A stretch of 64,000 nt of DNA from Stictocephala bisonia (GCA_035578905.1 JAQJVL010000031.1:3687316-3751315), one strand, 5' to 3'; numbered from the stretch's first letter, positions 25,748 through 37,689 are shown. The notes: generated from the sequence alone by a model not told the origin. Numbers and translations are program-made.

Positions 25748-25868
25748 GAGTAACACACACAGAGCCAAGAGTAACACACACAGCCATGAGTAACACACAC
25801 AGCCATGAGTTACACACACATAGCCATGAGTAACACACACACTGCCATGAGTAACACACACATAGCCA
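25748..25868. repeat. 19-21-bp minisatellite, about six copies
   Basis: Units of the form GAGTAACACACACAGCCAT repeat six times with 19 to 21 bp each, length differences coming from CA or AT steps inside the ACACAC run. Minus-strand open frames across it (for example 25671-25925) are low-complexity readings of the repeat. Confidence 0.85.
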
Positions 25869-28800
25869 GAGAGACAGAATTCCATTTTTATATGGTATTA
25901 AAATTACATTAAACCATATTGTCACACTTTCAGGGATATTAAATTGTTATAGTTTAAATACCTTCGTAATTTACATAGGGCAAATTAATAGTATAATTAT
26001 CTTACTATTAGATAGGTGTCTGTATGTATGTCCGTCTGTGTTAATCACGCAAAAACTACTGGACTAATTCAGCAGAAATGTTGGATGTTTTTGGGGTCTC
26101 TTGTTAATACATAAATATATCTTTATTTTAATTATCTATCAGGGTGTCACCACCGGGGGATGTAAGAATTATCAATGTAAGCCCTATTGCAATACCTCTT
26201 TGACAAATTGTTTACAATAGTTTTATTAATTTGCTGTTGGAATAAACAAACAACTTACATAGTTCTGAAATAAATACCGTACCAAACCTAACCACAATGC
26301 ACGTAAGCTGGAAAAGACGGTAAGTATCACGACGAGGCTACGCAGTAGCGTACACTGTGAAGTCCCATGGGCGATATTAGCTGATTTGTTTATTCATCTA
26401 AATACTGGCAACTAATACTTAGCCATTACAAAGAAGCATTCAGCTGAATGGTAAGAAAGTCATTTACCACCTGGAATTTTATCTGTGGGAGCTAGAACAG
26501 CATTGCTGTGTTAACTTTTGCAATTTCACCCCTGTTATGTCATGGGAGATAAGCGTGAAACATATTGTCTTATTTTCTAGCTAACGTGCCTCACCACAAT
26601 TGTGCGTTCACGTGTTTTAAGTGGAAGGAATTTTCACATTTTTACAAAAGGAAATAAAGCTATAAATATAATATGTAAGTATGTTTTATAAAACTAAATT
26701 ATTATACACATGACCTTATTAAAATCTTTTAAACAATCTAGAGTTAACTTATTTCATCCATGTTATTGATTATTGAATGCAATAAGCACAATATAAATTA
26801 ACGTAAAACCCGTAAGAAAGACGAGTACTTTGATAATTAAATATAACTTATTCAATTAGGAAAACCACGTACCGTTTTCATACCAAAATATCATCCATGT
26901 TTCATTTATGTTTTTATTTTCACGTTGTTTTACGCATTGAAGTATATTTAAAGTTTTATTTTAGCTAAACCTTATAAAACTTCTGGTTAACTCTGAAGAC
27001 GTTTTATCTATATTTTTCCTAAGAGATTGAAATTAATTATTCCAATTATATTGATACAATAAATAGTAAAATATATGTAGATTACACTGACATATAACTT
27101 GAAACATCAGATGTGAAGTGACATTGGAAAATAGACTACTGCCTATGACTAAAATATCATAAAATGAATAAGTACATTTCTTTCTTATGTGATTTGTGTA
27201 GTTATGGATAGTAAAATAACATCTTTAAAAATATATAAAACAAACGCAAATCGAAAACTATTTCAGCATATATTATTTTCTTATAGTCAATTTATGGTAG
27301 TTTTCTCTCAGATAATATGTTTTTACACTGTTATGTGCAATATATGTGCATTGAAATATTTTTATATATAAGTAATAGTTTATTTAAGAGTAAAGAAAAT
27401 TATTTACTACTTACTTACTAATATTAAAATACTATGTGTTTTATGTATATTTTTAACAACCGTACTTATGCCTAGTAGAAGTGTGTATACCTAAACATTA
27501 TGAATTCAATTTATACAGATGGAATATTAGTTTGATAAGTAACAGTTTTAATGTAAAAGTGACTTATATAATTAAAAATATGTATTTTTAATATAACTCA
27601 TTACAATTTTTATTTGAAAAGTGTCAATATACTATCAATGAAAACTATAGTCAAAATAATAGTTGTACAATCTTAAAACTATCCTATAAAACATACACTT
27701 AGAATAAAAAATTATACATTTAAAAGGCCTAAAAATGATTTAAATTTACACTGACAAGTTGAATATATTGAGTAAAATTTATGTATACAAAGGTAGCATT
27801 CCCTTTAACGATTAGATGACAGGAAAAACGTCCTATAGCTACAGATGATATTTTTTTAAATATTGTACCAATCATGAAAAAGGGAAGCATCGTATCGCAC
27901 TAAAACATTACCTGCAAAATAATCGTAAAATTGAAATGGATAATTCACAAAATCTAGAAATAAATGCTTTTTCGCTGAGGCTCATACATCACCAGTAATG
28001 TCCATGGAGCGGACATCGGTCAAAACTCTGTCATATTTCATCATACTGTAACAGGGAATGAATATTTTCTGAAAATACCAAGTGAAAAGCTATTTATTTT
28101 TTAATTTATAATTTCAATTACTATTTATATTTTCAATGGGATATATGTTGTTGTTATAATATATTGATATTCCGTATTTGTATGGGTAATTTTCCAGTGT
28201 GATCTCTAAACCTAATGTTAACACAGTATCACAAAGAAATTAAATCGGTTTGATTTAAAAAATATTATGATGATTTTTTATAACCTTACAAATTGATCCA
28301 TTAAAAAGTGTTGAATTAAATTTGTATAAAAATAACAACACAACCTAAAACAAAACAAAATCTTATAAAAAGAGTATAAATGTTGTTATAAACTAATATT
28401 TATAGTTATGTATTTTAAATATTTATATAATGTCGTGTATTTTTATTGATCAACGTTATCTTTCTATTAGAATGGAAATTAATAATAAATATTTATAATA
28501 TGTAGTATGAAAAGATTTTCTTTAACAGTTGTCGGCCATAAGGTTAGCGTCACAACGAGATATAATTTCAATTCGTTAAATATCCATAAAATAATTAATG
28601 GAAAAAAATCACAAGTAAATTAAAATGTATTGAATGTTTTAGATCGGCATTCCAACTACCTCGTTTGTAGAATAGTCAAAACAGGTAAGGACACATTTCT
28701 AAGATCTAAATATACTACTATAATAGTGGATAGTTATAGGTTTGCTAGATATGTCTTACCTAGTAAAATAACTAACGATATTCTATGCTTTAAAATGCAT

Positions 28801-29394
28801 TTATCGATTTTTATCGATACGTACGGATTATTGTTTAGTTACATAGTAAGAAAGCATACAGGAAATGACAGATTAAACATTGTTGTGGTTACGTGTGTAG
28901 ACTTTTAGTGAAAACAAATTGGACTGGGTAATTGAACACTTGGATATTGCCAATGCTAGACAGGAGAAAGTAACACAACAAATGTTTAGCCTAGAGAGAT
29001 TCAAGAAAATGATACATACAAAGAGTATATTGTGTCCATATTAAATATAAAAATACCTTCAAAACCATGACATTGTTTCACTACAAAGTAGTTAAAGAGA
29101 AAATCCATATTACAGTTGTCTTATTCTCATGTTCTTGGACATGAGTCCAAGGACTTTTATTTTACTTCATTTGTGATAGTGATACAATGTTGTAAAAAGG
29201 AGTTATTTAAGAGTATTTATAATACTAATACCGTATAATTAGTAGTAGATATAGATTTAAGTTTTAAATGTGCTTCCTGAAAATCAAGCAACCTCGCAAT
29301 TGTTATAAAAGAACTTAAAACATGTAAAGAGCCGTTTAGATGAGAATAAGGATGCCGTTAATTTAGTCATTTTATGTCTTAAAGGAAAGGGTTA
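25869..29394. other. AT-rich DNA; possible transposon fragment near 26005-26170
   Basis: The piece near 26005-26170 has TGTATGTATGTCCGTCTGTG followed by ACGCAAAAACTACTGGACTA. This wording recurs in degenerate dispersed elements of arthropods, and a related TGTGTGTCTGTCTGTGTGTA run occurs near 37710. A 92-codon frame at 28630-28908 (+) uses a non-ATG start and has no recognised motif. Nothing else is gene-like. Confidence 0.4.
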
Positions 29395-32300
29395 CTAAAC
29401 ATGTAGCAGCCTCTTAAATGTGATTTAAGGCCGAAACACATCCTGAGGGCTCCGGAAGTAGAGTGTAGGTCTAAATTACCTTTAGTTACAATGCATTTTA
29501 AGTGCAGGGTTTGCTGCTCAAGTAGTAGGCTCGTAAAAGTGATTTAGGGCCTTAAAACATCTAGAAGGCTATTGAAGCAGGATGTAATGTTGACTTACTT
29601 TTAGTTACATTGTATTGTAAGTCCTTGGTTTACTACACATATAGCAGCCCCGTAAAAGTAATTTGGGTCTTAAAACTTATAGAGGGCACTATGAGCAAAG
29701 TGTACGGCTAAATTACCTTTAGTTACAATGTATTGTAAATCCATGGTTTACTGCACATATAGCAGCCTCGTAAAAGTAATTTGGGCCTTAAAACTTATAG
29801 AGGGCACTATAAGCAAAGTGTACGGCTAAATTACCTTTAGTTACAATGTATTGTTAGTTAATGGTTTATTACACGTGTAGCAGCCTCATAAATGTGATTA
29901 AAGCCCTTAACTTATATAGAGTGCTCTATAAGCAAAGAGAAGGGTTAAATTACTTTTAGTTATAATGTATTGTTGGTACATGGTTTATTGCACATGTAGC
30001 AGCCTCGTTAATGTGATTAGAGGCCTTAACACATGTAGAGGGCTATATAAGCAAAGTGTAGGGTTAAATTACTTTTAGTTATAATGTATTGTTGGTACAT
30101 GGTTTATTGCACATGTAGCAGCCTCGTTAATGTGATTAGAGGCCTTAACACATGTAGAGGGCTATATAAGCAAAGTGTAGGGTTAAATTACTTTTAGTTA
30201 TAATGTGTTGTTGGTACATGGTTTATTGCACATGTAGCAGCCTCGTTAATGTGATTAGAGGCCTTAACACATGTAGAGGGCTCTATAAGCAAAGAGTAGG
30301 GTTAAATTACTTTTAGTTACAATGTATTGTTAGTTAATGGTTTTTGCACATGTAGCAGCCTCGTTAATGTGATTAGAGGCCTTAACACATGTAGAGGGCT
30401 ATATAAGCAAAGTGTAGGGTTAAATTACTTTTAGTTATAATGTATTGTTGGTACATGGTTTATTGCACATGTAGCAGCCTCGTAAATGTGATTAGAGGCC
30501 TTAACACATGTAGAGGGCTCTATAAGCAAAGAGTAGGGTTAATTACTTTTAGTTACAATGTATTGTTAGTTAATGGTTTTTGCACATGTAGCAGCCTCGT
30601 TAATGTGATTAGAGGCCTTAACACATGTAGAGGGCTATATAAGCAAAGTGTAGGGTTAAATTACTTTTAGTTATAATGTATTGTTGGTACATGGTTTATT
30701 GCACATGTAGCAGCCTCGTTAATGTGATTAGAGGCCTTAACACATGTAGAGGGCTATATAAGCAAAGTGTAGGGTTAAATTACTTTTAGTTATAATGTAT
30801 TGTTGGTACATGGTTTATTGCACATGTAGCAGCCTCGTTAATGTGATTAGAGGCCTTAACACATGTAGAGGGCTCTATGAGCAAAGAGTAGGGTTAAATT
30901 ACTTTTAGTTATAATGTATTGTTGGTACATGGTTTATTGCACATGTAGCAGCCTCGTAAATGTGATTAGAGGCCTTAACACATGTAGAGGGCTCTATAAG
31001 CAAAGAGTAGGGTTAAATTACTTTTAGTTACAATGTATTGTTAGTTAATGGTTTTTGCACATGTAGCAGCCTCGTTAATGTGATTAGAGGCCTTAACACA
31101 TGTAGAGGGCTCTATAAGCAAAGAGTAGAGTTAAATTACTTTTAGTTATAATGTATTGTTGGTACATGGTTTATTGCACTTGTAGCAGCCTCGTAAATGT
31201 GATTAGAGGCCTTAACACATGTAGAGGGCTCTATAAGCAAAGAGTAGGGTTAAATTACTTTTAGTTACAATGTGTTGTTAGTTATGGTTTTTGCACATGT
31301 AGCAGCCTCGTAAATGTGATTAGAGGCCTTAACACATATAAAACGCTCTATAAGAAAAAAGTAGGGTTAAAAATACCTTTACTTACTATCTATTATTGGT
31401 CCATGGTTTAATGCACTTGTAGCAGCCTCATAAATGTAATTTAAGAAATTAACACATGTAAAGATCAGCGGCAGCTGGGTGTAGTGCTGATTTACCTTTC
31501 GTTAAAACGTATTGTTGGTCCATTGTTTATTTCACATGTAGCAGAATCGTAAATGTGATTTAAGTCCTTAACACATGTAAAGATCTGCGGAAGCTGGGTA
31601 TAATGCTGACTTACATTTACTTACAATGTATGGTAAGTGCGGTGTTTACTGCACATGTAGCAGCCTCTTAAAGGTGATGTTCGGTCATAACAAATGTAAA
31701 GGTCTGCGGAAGTTTGGTTTAGTTCTGACTTACCTTCACTTACAATGTATGGTAAGTGTGTTTTTTACTGTACATGTAGCAGCCTCATAAATGTAATGTT
31801 AGGCTATAACAAATGTAAATGTCTGCGGAAGCTGGGTGTAATGCTGACTTATTTTTACTTACAAAGTATGGTAAGTGCAGTGTTTACTGGACATGTAGGA
31901 GCCTCGTAAATGTCATGTTTGGCCATAACAAATGGAAAGGTCTGCGGAAGTTTGGTGCAGTTCTGACTTACCTTCACTTACAATGTAAGTGGGTTTTTTA
32001 CTGTACATGTACAGTAGCAGCCTCGTAAATGTAATGTTAGGCTATAACAAATGTAAAGGTCTGCGGAAGCTGGTTGTAGTCCTGACTTACATTTACTTAC
32101 AATGTATGGTAAATGCGGTGTTTACTGCACATATAGTGGCCTCGTAAATGTGATGTTAGACCATAGCAAATGTAAAGGTCTTTGGAAACAGGCTGTAGTC
32201 CTGACTTACCTTTACTTACAATGTATGGTAAATGGGGTTTTTACTGCACATATAGTGGCCTCGTATATGTGATGTTAGACCATAACACATGTAAAGGTCT

Positions 32301-32465
32301 TTGGAAGCAGGCTGTAGTCCTGACTTACCTTTACTTACAATGTATGGTAAATGGGGTGTTTACAGCAAAAATAGTGGTCTCGTAAATGTGATGTTGTAAC
32401 ATAACACATGTAAATGTCTGCGGAATCTGGGTGTAGTCCCGATTTATGTTTAGTTACAATGTGTG
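29395..32465. repeat. ~118-bp satellite, about 26 copies
   Basis: A word like GTAGCAGCCTCGT recurs every 117-120 bp, for example near 29997, 30116, 30235, 30353, 30472, 30590, 30708, 30827 and 30947. The middle (about 29940-31330) is highly homogeneous and mixes two variants. One has TTGGTACATGGTTTATTGCAC, the other TTAGTTAATGGTTTTTGCAC. Copies before 29900 and after 31340 are clearly diverged; the later ones contain CTTACCTTTACTTACAATG. Frames at 30440, 31819 and 32182 are readings of the repeat. The profile fits maintenance by unequal exchange, with decay at the edges. Confidence 0.92.
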
Positions 32466-33151
32466 GTATTTACTGTACCCCAAAACAGTTTCATAAATGA
32501 CTTGATATACTAAGTTTTGAGTTACTTTTATAGCATTGTAAAACTTGACCCATCAAGTAAAACCTTTATTTCCTCCAAAACTCAAAGTGTTTAATAAATT
32601 TTAAATCACAAATGTTTATTCTATAAGTTATGAGAAATAATTTAACCCTAATGGCTTGCTTAGCTAGTGAGGAAACCAGGACCTGGATTTAACTATTGAC
32701 ACTGGTGAAAATACAACACAAATATATTATTACAGTATATCATCTTGACAATCCCTTCCAAAATATTACAATTATCTTATCCTATTTTACATTATACACC
32801 TTCTTTAATATACCCTTCTCATCCAATAATAGACAATATAAATTAATCGGTTTATAAATCTTCAATCAAATTATTACTATTAACATTGGTTTAATATACA
32901 GTTCGATAAATCAATAGTTTGAAGAAATATTATTTATAACAAGCGACAACAAACTTCTATAATATTGAATCACAATTATCTAAATTATTATATAAACCTC
33001 ACATTGAAAGTCAACTAAATAAGTATTATATGTGCAATACGTTTCTATTAACAACTGAAAATTATGTTTTCAAAAACAATTTATACTCAAGAAATAATCA
33101 ATTAATTATTTCCAATCAAAATTAAATATCAAACAATAATATATCAACCGT
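32466..33151. other. AT-rich DNA without a recognisable gene
   Basis: Spacer between the 118-bp array and the Mutator-like element. No signals seen. Confidence 0.55.
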
Positions 33152-33159
33152 ACTAACTA
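33152..33159. repeat. Target site duplication, left copy
   Basis: ACTAACTA directly precedes the left terminus and recurs at 36579-36586 directly after the right terminus. An 8-bp duplication lies within the range usual for Mutator-like elements (8-11 bp). Confidence 0.75.
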
Positions 33160-34486
33160 GGCTGATATCCAGTTGCACCGGCGGTCAAAGGAATTTCCAC
33201 GGGTCAAAACATTCCTCCGTCCGAAAAGTGTCCAGTTGCACCGGTGGTCAAAATCTACCCACCTCACTTATCCCCGCTGCAAATTCCTTCGACCGCCGGA
33301 GCCGGTGCAATTGGAAGGCCCCTTCCTTCCCCACCCCACTACATTTCTTCAAACATAGTTTATAAGTGTTTAACAATTTCGCAATGGAATATTCTATCAA
33401 ACACTTGCCGATGTTTCGTGGCACATACTAATGGTGGACCATAGCAGGTTCTAACTAATAAATATGGTAACTATGTATTTAATGTTTAATTTTGTGTTTA
33501 TCCGTGGCAACACTAACATCTTGACATTGCAAAATAAATTTTACCAGGAATGAGGCTATACCTTTACTCACACTTATGGAGCATTGACATATAAACCGTT
33601 CAACGTTATAACGTAAAACAATGCTAACACACGTAACAATAATAATTGTTAATAATAGGGATGGTAGGAAAAAATGCGCAAATCACTTTAGATCACAACG
33701 TTTTTATTTATAAAGTTCATATAACATTCTGTATATAAAGCAATTTACTTTTTGTAATGGAAGGAGGCCCTTTTCACATAATCCAGCCTAGAAATTACAT
33801 TTGTCCGAAATTTTGCCCTCGCTTCTCTGATGTTTTCGATCGATTTTAGATATTTCTTGTCTGTTGACATCCTCTGTTTTCCTAAACTTCTAAGTCCAAT
33901 ATACACATCAATTTGAATTTCAACCAGCACTTCAACAAAGGTAAAAATGTTAGGGTGAAAAGAACTGAAGTTTTGAGCAAACTTGGAATGGAATGCTTCG
34001 CAGGCGTTTGTAGTCCTCTCGGATGTCACTTCTTCAGAAGCCCACAGATGCGGAGGGAAGAGGGAGTCTTCAGAAACGTATGTATCCACAAGATAGTCAG
34101 CAAAGGGTTGAGCTGTTACAGGCATCACGGCCATGAAGTCTTCAGTGAAGCAATCTGGAACGTCCTCCGCCCGTAGAAGCGACAAACCAAACACCCACCG
34201 CAACCAGCGTCCACACTCCGAGTCTTTGTCTTTGTACTCCTTCGCCAGGCCGAGGTGCTGAATATTCCTCCACCACGACTGTGTAAGATGGAAACGACAT
34301 CCTGTAAACAAAACTAATCTTTCAAAACTAAGCAAATTTTGAACTTCATGTAATAAAATGGGAATCCGCCTTGCAAAATGTAAAGGTGGCATTGGAATAA
34401 AGGCCCATCATAATGCATATTAAAATATTCATTAGAATGTGTCAAAAATATTTGACATTTTGAAATAAACCCTATATTAGCACATT
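33160..34486 (-). repeat. Left arm of the 1.33-kb inverted repeat
   Basis: Reverse complement of 35249-36578. Pairing stops at the inner end right after CCTATATTAGCACATT. The outer ~130 bp differs between arms in the number and order of CCAGTTGCACCGG subterminal units, while the inner ~1.2 kb is almost identical. Confidence 0.88.
33745..34301 (-). pseudogene. Inverted duplicate of the last transposase exon
   Basis: Encodes the same ~185 residues as 35434-35990 with one seen difference (FHLTQS here, FHPTQS there). The splice acceptor TTTACAG is preserved just upstream on the minus strand (34302-34308), but no matching donor exon lies upstream in this orientation. The copy is therefore an orphan 3' exon and would be antisense to the + strand copy. 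Confidence 0.8.
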
Positions 34487-34514
34487 GTACAAAATGGAAA
34501 TTATGTCCCGCTAG

Positions 34515-35990
34515 TGTTTTGTTTGCTATCAGACAAAAAAACAGAAACGTACTCAGCGATGTTTAGAAAATTATTGGAGCTGTGTCAGGAAAATGGAGAA
34601 GAGTTTTCACCTGAAACCTTCATCGTAGATTTCGAGCAGGCAATTCACAACGCTGTTCATGACGTTTGGCCTACTTCAAAAATCACAGGTATGTTACTCA
34701 GAATATTTTATATTTTATTATTTTGTACAGGAAATACTGATTATACAGGGTGGCTGGTCATCAGTGTTACAAAACATTTTTGGTGAAAATACTAAGTAAA
34801 TGTGACAAGAAAATGATTTTTTCAAAATTACAACTCAAAAATGTATGTAGTTATTGAATTTATAAGTGACTAGCTGTTCCCCGTCGGCTTTGCCCGACAT
34901 AATTTGGTGTTTTATTAATACTAAGGACCCGCTGCACCCGCTGCACAAGCTTATTTTTAGTAGCTTACTTATTTCTTAGTACTTTATATTATCGCATGAA
35001 TGTATACATATTTAATACGCTAAGGGTTTTTTTGTGACACGAACTCCTCTTACAGTTTTGGGCCGATTTTAAATATTAGGGTGTCATTTTAAAGGTCTCT
35101 CACGTGGAAACAGTGGGTTCAGTGGAAACCTTAAGTAAACTGGTCACAGGAATACAAAGTTGATATTTTACCATGTTAAATTGCCATAAGAAAACTTTTA
35201 ATCTCGTTTTTTAAATAGTTATCGACCAGATACCAACATTTAAGGTAAAATGTGCTAATATAGGGTTTATTTCAAAATGTCAAATATTTTTGACACATTC
35301 TAATGAATATTTTAATATGCATTATGATGGGCCTTTATTCCAATGCCACCTTTACATTTTGCAAGGCGGATTCCCATTTTATTACATGAAGTTCAAAATT
35401 TGCTTAGTTTTGAAAGATTAGTTTTGTTTACAGGATGTCGTTTCCATCCTACACAGTCGTGGTGGAGGAATATTCAGCACCTCGGCCTGGCGAAGGAGTA
35501 CAAAGACAAAGACTCGGAGTGTGGACGCTGGTTGCGGTGGGTGTTTGGTTTGTCGCTTCTACGGGCGGAGGACGTTCCAGATTGCTTCACTGAAGACTTC
35601 ATGGCCGTGATGCCTGTAACAGCTCAACCCTTTGCTGACTATCTTGTGGATACATACGTTTCTGAAGACTCCCTCTTCCCTCCGCATCTGTGGGCTTCTG
35701 AAGAAGTGACATCCGAGAGGACTACAAACGCCTGCGAAGCATTCCATTCCAAGTTTGCTCAAAACTTCAGTTCTTTTCACCCTAACATTTTTACCTTTGT
35801 TGAAGTGCTGGTTGAAATTCAAATTGATGTGTATATTGGACTTAGAAGTTTAGGAAAACAGAGGATGTCAACAGACAAGAAATATCTAAAATCGATCGAA
35901 AACATCAGAGAAGCGAGGGCAAAATTTCGGACAAATGTAATTTCTAGGCTGGATTATGTGAAAAGGGCCTCCTTCCATTACAAAAAGTAA
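34515..35990 (+). pseudogene. 3' part of a MULE-type transposase, two exons
   Basis: Exon 34515-34688 encodes SDKKTETYSAMFRKLLEL and later TFIVDFEQAIHNAVHDVWP. This matches the segment of MULE transposases around the second catalytic Asp (DFE). It ends at ACAG|GTATGT. The next exon starts at 35434 after TTTGTTTACAG and runs to a stop at 35990. Joining them keeps frame and creates ITGCRFH, the conserved GC-x-FH block, followed by the TQSWWRNIQHLGL region, EDVPDCFTEDF, and a RTTNACEAFHSKF block like the RTNN-x-E-x-x-H motif. The intron is 745 bp. Exons for the DNA-binding domain and first catalytic Asp are absent, so no complete enzyme is encoded. An AG just before 34515 suggests an upstream intron. 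The family could be Phantom-like, but this is not shown. Confidence 0.82.
34868..34903. repeat. Possible dispersed-repeat fragment in the transposase intron
   Basis: GACTAGCTGTTCCCCGTCGG followed by CTTTGCCCGACA is a wording I recognise from degenerate dispersed repeats of arthropods. It lies in the loop of the hairpin element and has no counterpart in the arms. Boundaries cannot be set. Confidence 0.35.
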
Positions 35991-36578
35991 ATTGCTTTAT
36001 ATACAGAATGTTATATGAACTTTATAAATAAAAACGTTGTGATCTAAAGTGATTTGCGCATTTTTTCCTACCATCCCTATTATTAACAATTATTATTGTT
36101 ACGTGTGTTAGCATTGTTTTACGTTATAACGTTGAACGGTTTATATGTCAATGCTCCATAAGTGTGAGTAAAGGTATAGCCTCATTCCTGGTAAAATTTA
36201 TTTTGCAATGTCAAGATGTTAGTGTTGCCACGGATAAACACAAAATTAAACATTAAATACATAGTTACCATATTTATTAGTTAGAACCTGCTATGGTCTA
36301 CCATTAGTATGTGCCACGAAACATCGGCAAGTGTTTGATAGAATATTCCATTGCGAAATTGTTAAACACTTATAAACTATGTTTGAAGAAATGTAGTGGG
36401 GTGGGGAAGGAAGGGGCCTTCCAATTGCACCGGCTCCGGCGGTCGAAGGAATGTTTTGACCCGTGGAAATTCCTTTGACCGCCGGTGCAACTGGATTCAG
36501 CCCCAAAAGGGGCTCCGGTGCAACTGGACACATCAGTTTGGGGCCGATCCCTGACCCCGGTGCAATTGGAAATCTCCC
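35249..36578 (+). repeat. Right arm of the 1.33-kb inverted repeat
   Basis: Original-orientation 3' half of the Mutator-like element. The outer part holds a strong internal stem: CCGGCGGTCGAAGGAAT at about 36430 pairs with ATTCCTTTGACCGCCGG ending at about 36485, with one mismatch. It also holds three CCGGTGCAA(C/T)TGG units at about 36481, 36514 and 36557, plausible transposase-binding repeats. Confidence 0.85.
36027..36032 (+). terminator. Polyadenylation signal of the transposase
   Basis: AATAAA lies 37 bp after the transposase stop codon. The mirrored signal exists in the left arm. Confidence 0.55.
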
Positions 36579-36586
36579 ACTAACTA
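36579..36586. repeat. Target site duplication, right copy
   Basis: ACTAACTA, identical to 33152-33159. The bases outside differ, so the repeat is exactly 8 bp. Confidence 0.75.
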
Positions 36587-36966
36587 TGACGACCTTGTCA
36601 AATAACCGTACGTTTTAAGATTTATTATTTTTTAAATATCTTCCAAGAGATAAGCTAAATATATTCAAATCGTCCAAGCTGCATTACTTTATTCTTCCCA
36701 GGAATTATAAAATATTTATGGTTTATTTATTTAAGGCAATATTTATTTATTTACTATAATATATCTATATCAACTCAAAACAACCACTTATACGGACAAT
36801 GATCAATGATTACATGGATTTACGTATTTATATATTCACAATTTAAATTAACAATCTCAACACATTAACTTATACCAGACTCAATTCCCTCAATCAGTGA
36901 ATTATATTTTATTAATAAATTACGATTATTATTAGCTTCTTATAGGAGTAATGTATACCCATCTGC

Positions 36967-37366
36967 TTACACTTTGATGTAGGTAAAACGTAATAAAACT
37001 CCCTTACAAAATTTCCTTTCGTCTACAAATTTTATATTTTTGTATCCCTTAAACCCTGGAGGTGTTAAACAAATTTTAACATTCTCCAGTACTTTACGTA
37101 GGTATGTTAAAATGGCTCCTACAGGTATGGGGTATCCACGAGCCGTAGTGGATTCGGCGTCCGCTTGTTCCTCAGGGTCAGGAGGGCTGGTTGGGTCTGG
37201 AGTCGCTTGTAGTCTCTAGGGTGGCTTCTGTGCCCCTCCGGATAGGCTGCAAGTCCGGTCGTCCCTCAGGTTCAGGTTGGCCAGTCGAGGTCCTCTGGGG
37301 GTTGACATCACAAGGGGTTGAACCGTGGCTCCAAGTCCTCCTCCTAGCTCGTCCCGTGTTTACTCT
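36967..37366 (-). pseudogene. Decayed reading frame of unknown function
   Basis: On the minus strand 36967-37215 is open for 82 codons without an ATG. It ends in GYPIPVGAILTYLRKVLENV and then FKGYKNIKFVDERKFCKG before a stop. Beyond an in-frame TAG at 37216-37218 the same frame stays open to a TAA near 37366, with a proline- and arginine-rich reading (for example STPRGPRLANLNLRDDR). The GC content, about 60% in 37120-37400, contrasts sharply with the surroundings. I do not recognise the family. The C-terminal part looks like real protein, and the likeliest source is a retroelement ORF end. A decayed host exon is possible. Confidence 0.45.
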
Positions 37367-37689
37367 GCGGGGCGGGTTGACGAAGCCTAGGTAGTTGGAC
37401 CTCCAGGTGCTGGTCCTCCCTATTGGTCTGTTTCCCGAAGTCCTATCACCTCTAGATCTCTCCTCAGACTCTCCCCTTTCTTTTTAAATTGACATTAAAT
37501 TTATCAGTAAGTTTATTGCATGAAATATAATAAATATTTTCGTCGGTGTTGTTATAAATTTTGGTCATTCATTTTTACTTTCTCCCATATGCCTCAGCAT
37601 ATAAAAAGTATCGTGATCGTCCAAAATAATTTTTTCACAATTTGGGCTAAAAATCCATTTTACCCTGAACCCAAAAAAAGTTGTATTTT

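Larger units (their letters stand above)
33160..36578. mobile_element. Mutator-like element rearranged into a giant hairpin
   Basis: The 3419-bp unit is bounded by ACTAACTA duplications. Its ends are imperfect inverted repeats over about 24 bp: GGCTGATATCCAGTTGCACC at the left and GGGAGATTTCCAATTGCACC on the complementary strand at the right. Inside, 33160-34486 and 35249-36578 are near-identical inverted arms, leaving a ~760-bp loop (34487-35248). The + strand carries the 3' part of a MULE-type transposase. The left arm is an inverted copy of the 3' half, covering the intron end, last exon, 3' UTR and terminus. The original 5' terminus and 5' exons are therefore missing. It is non-autonomous as it stands. 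The near identity of the arms argues that the rearrangement is recent or that the arms are kept alike by conversion. Confidence 0.85.

Noticed and set aside
28630..28908. 92-codon ORF
   Set aside because: Non-ATG start, no motif and no context; length is within chance for this window size.
30440..32385. Three + strand ORFs of 67-76 codons
   Set aside because: All are readings of the 118-bp satellite units.
29395..32465. CRISPR array
   Set aside because: Units are contiguous tandem repeats without unique spacers, in eukaryotic-type DNA.
33913..34176. 87-codon ORF and its mirror at 35559-35822
   Set aside because: Antisense shadows of the MULE transposase exon, present in both arms for that reason only.
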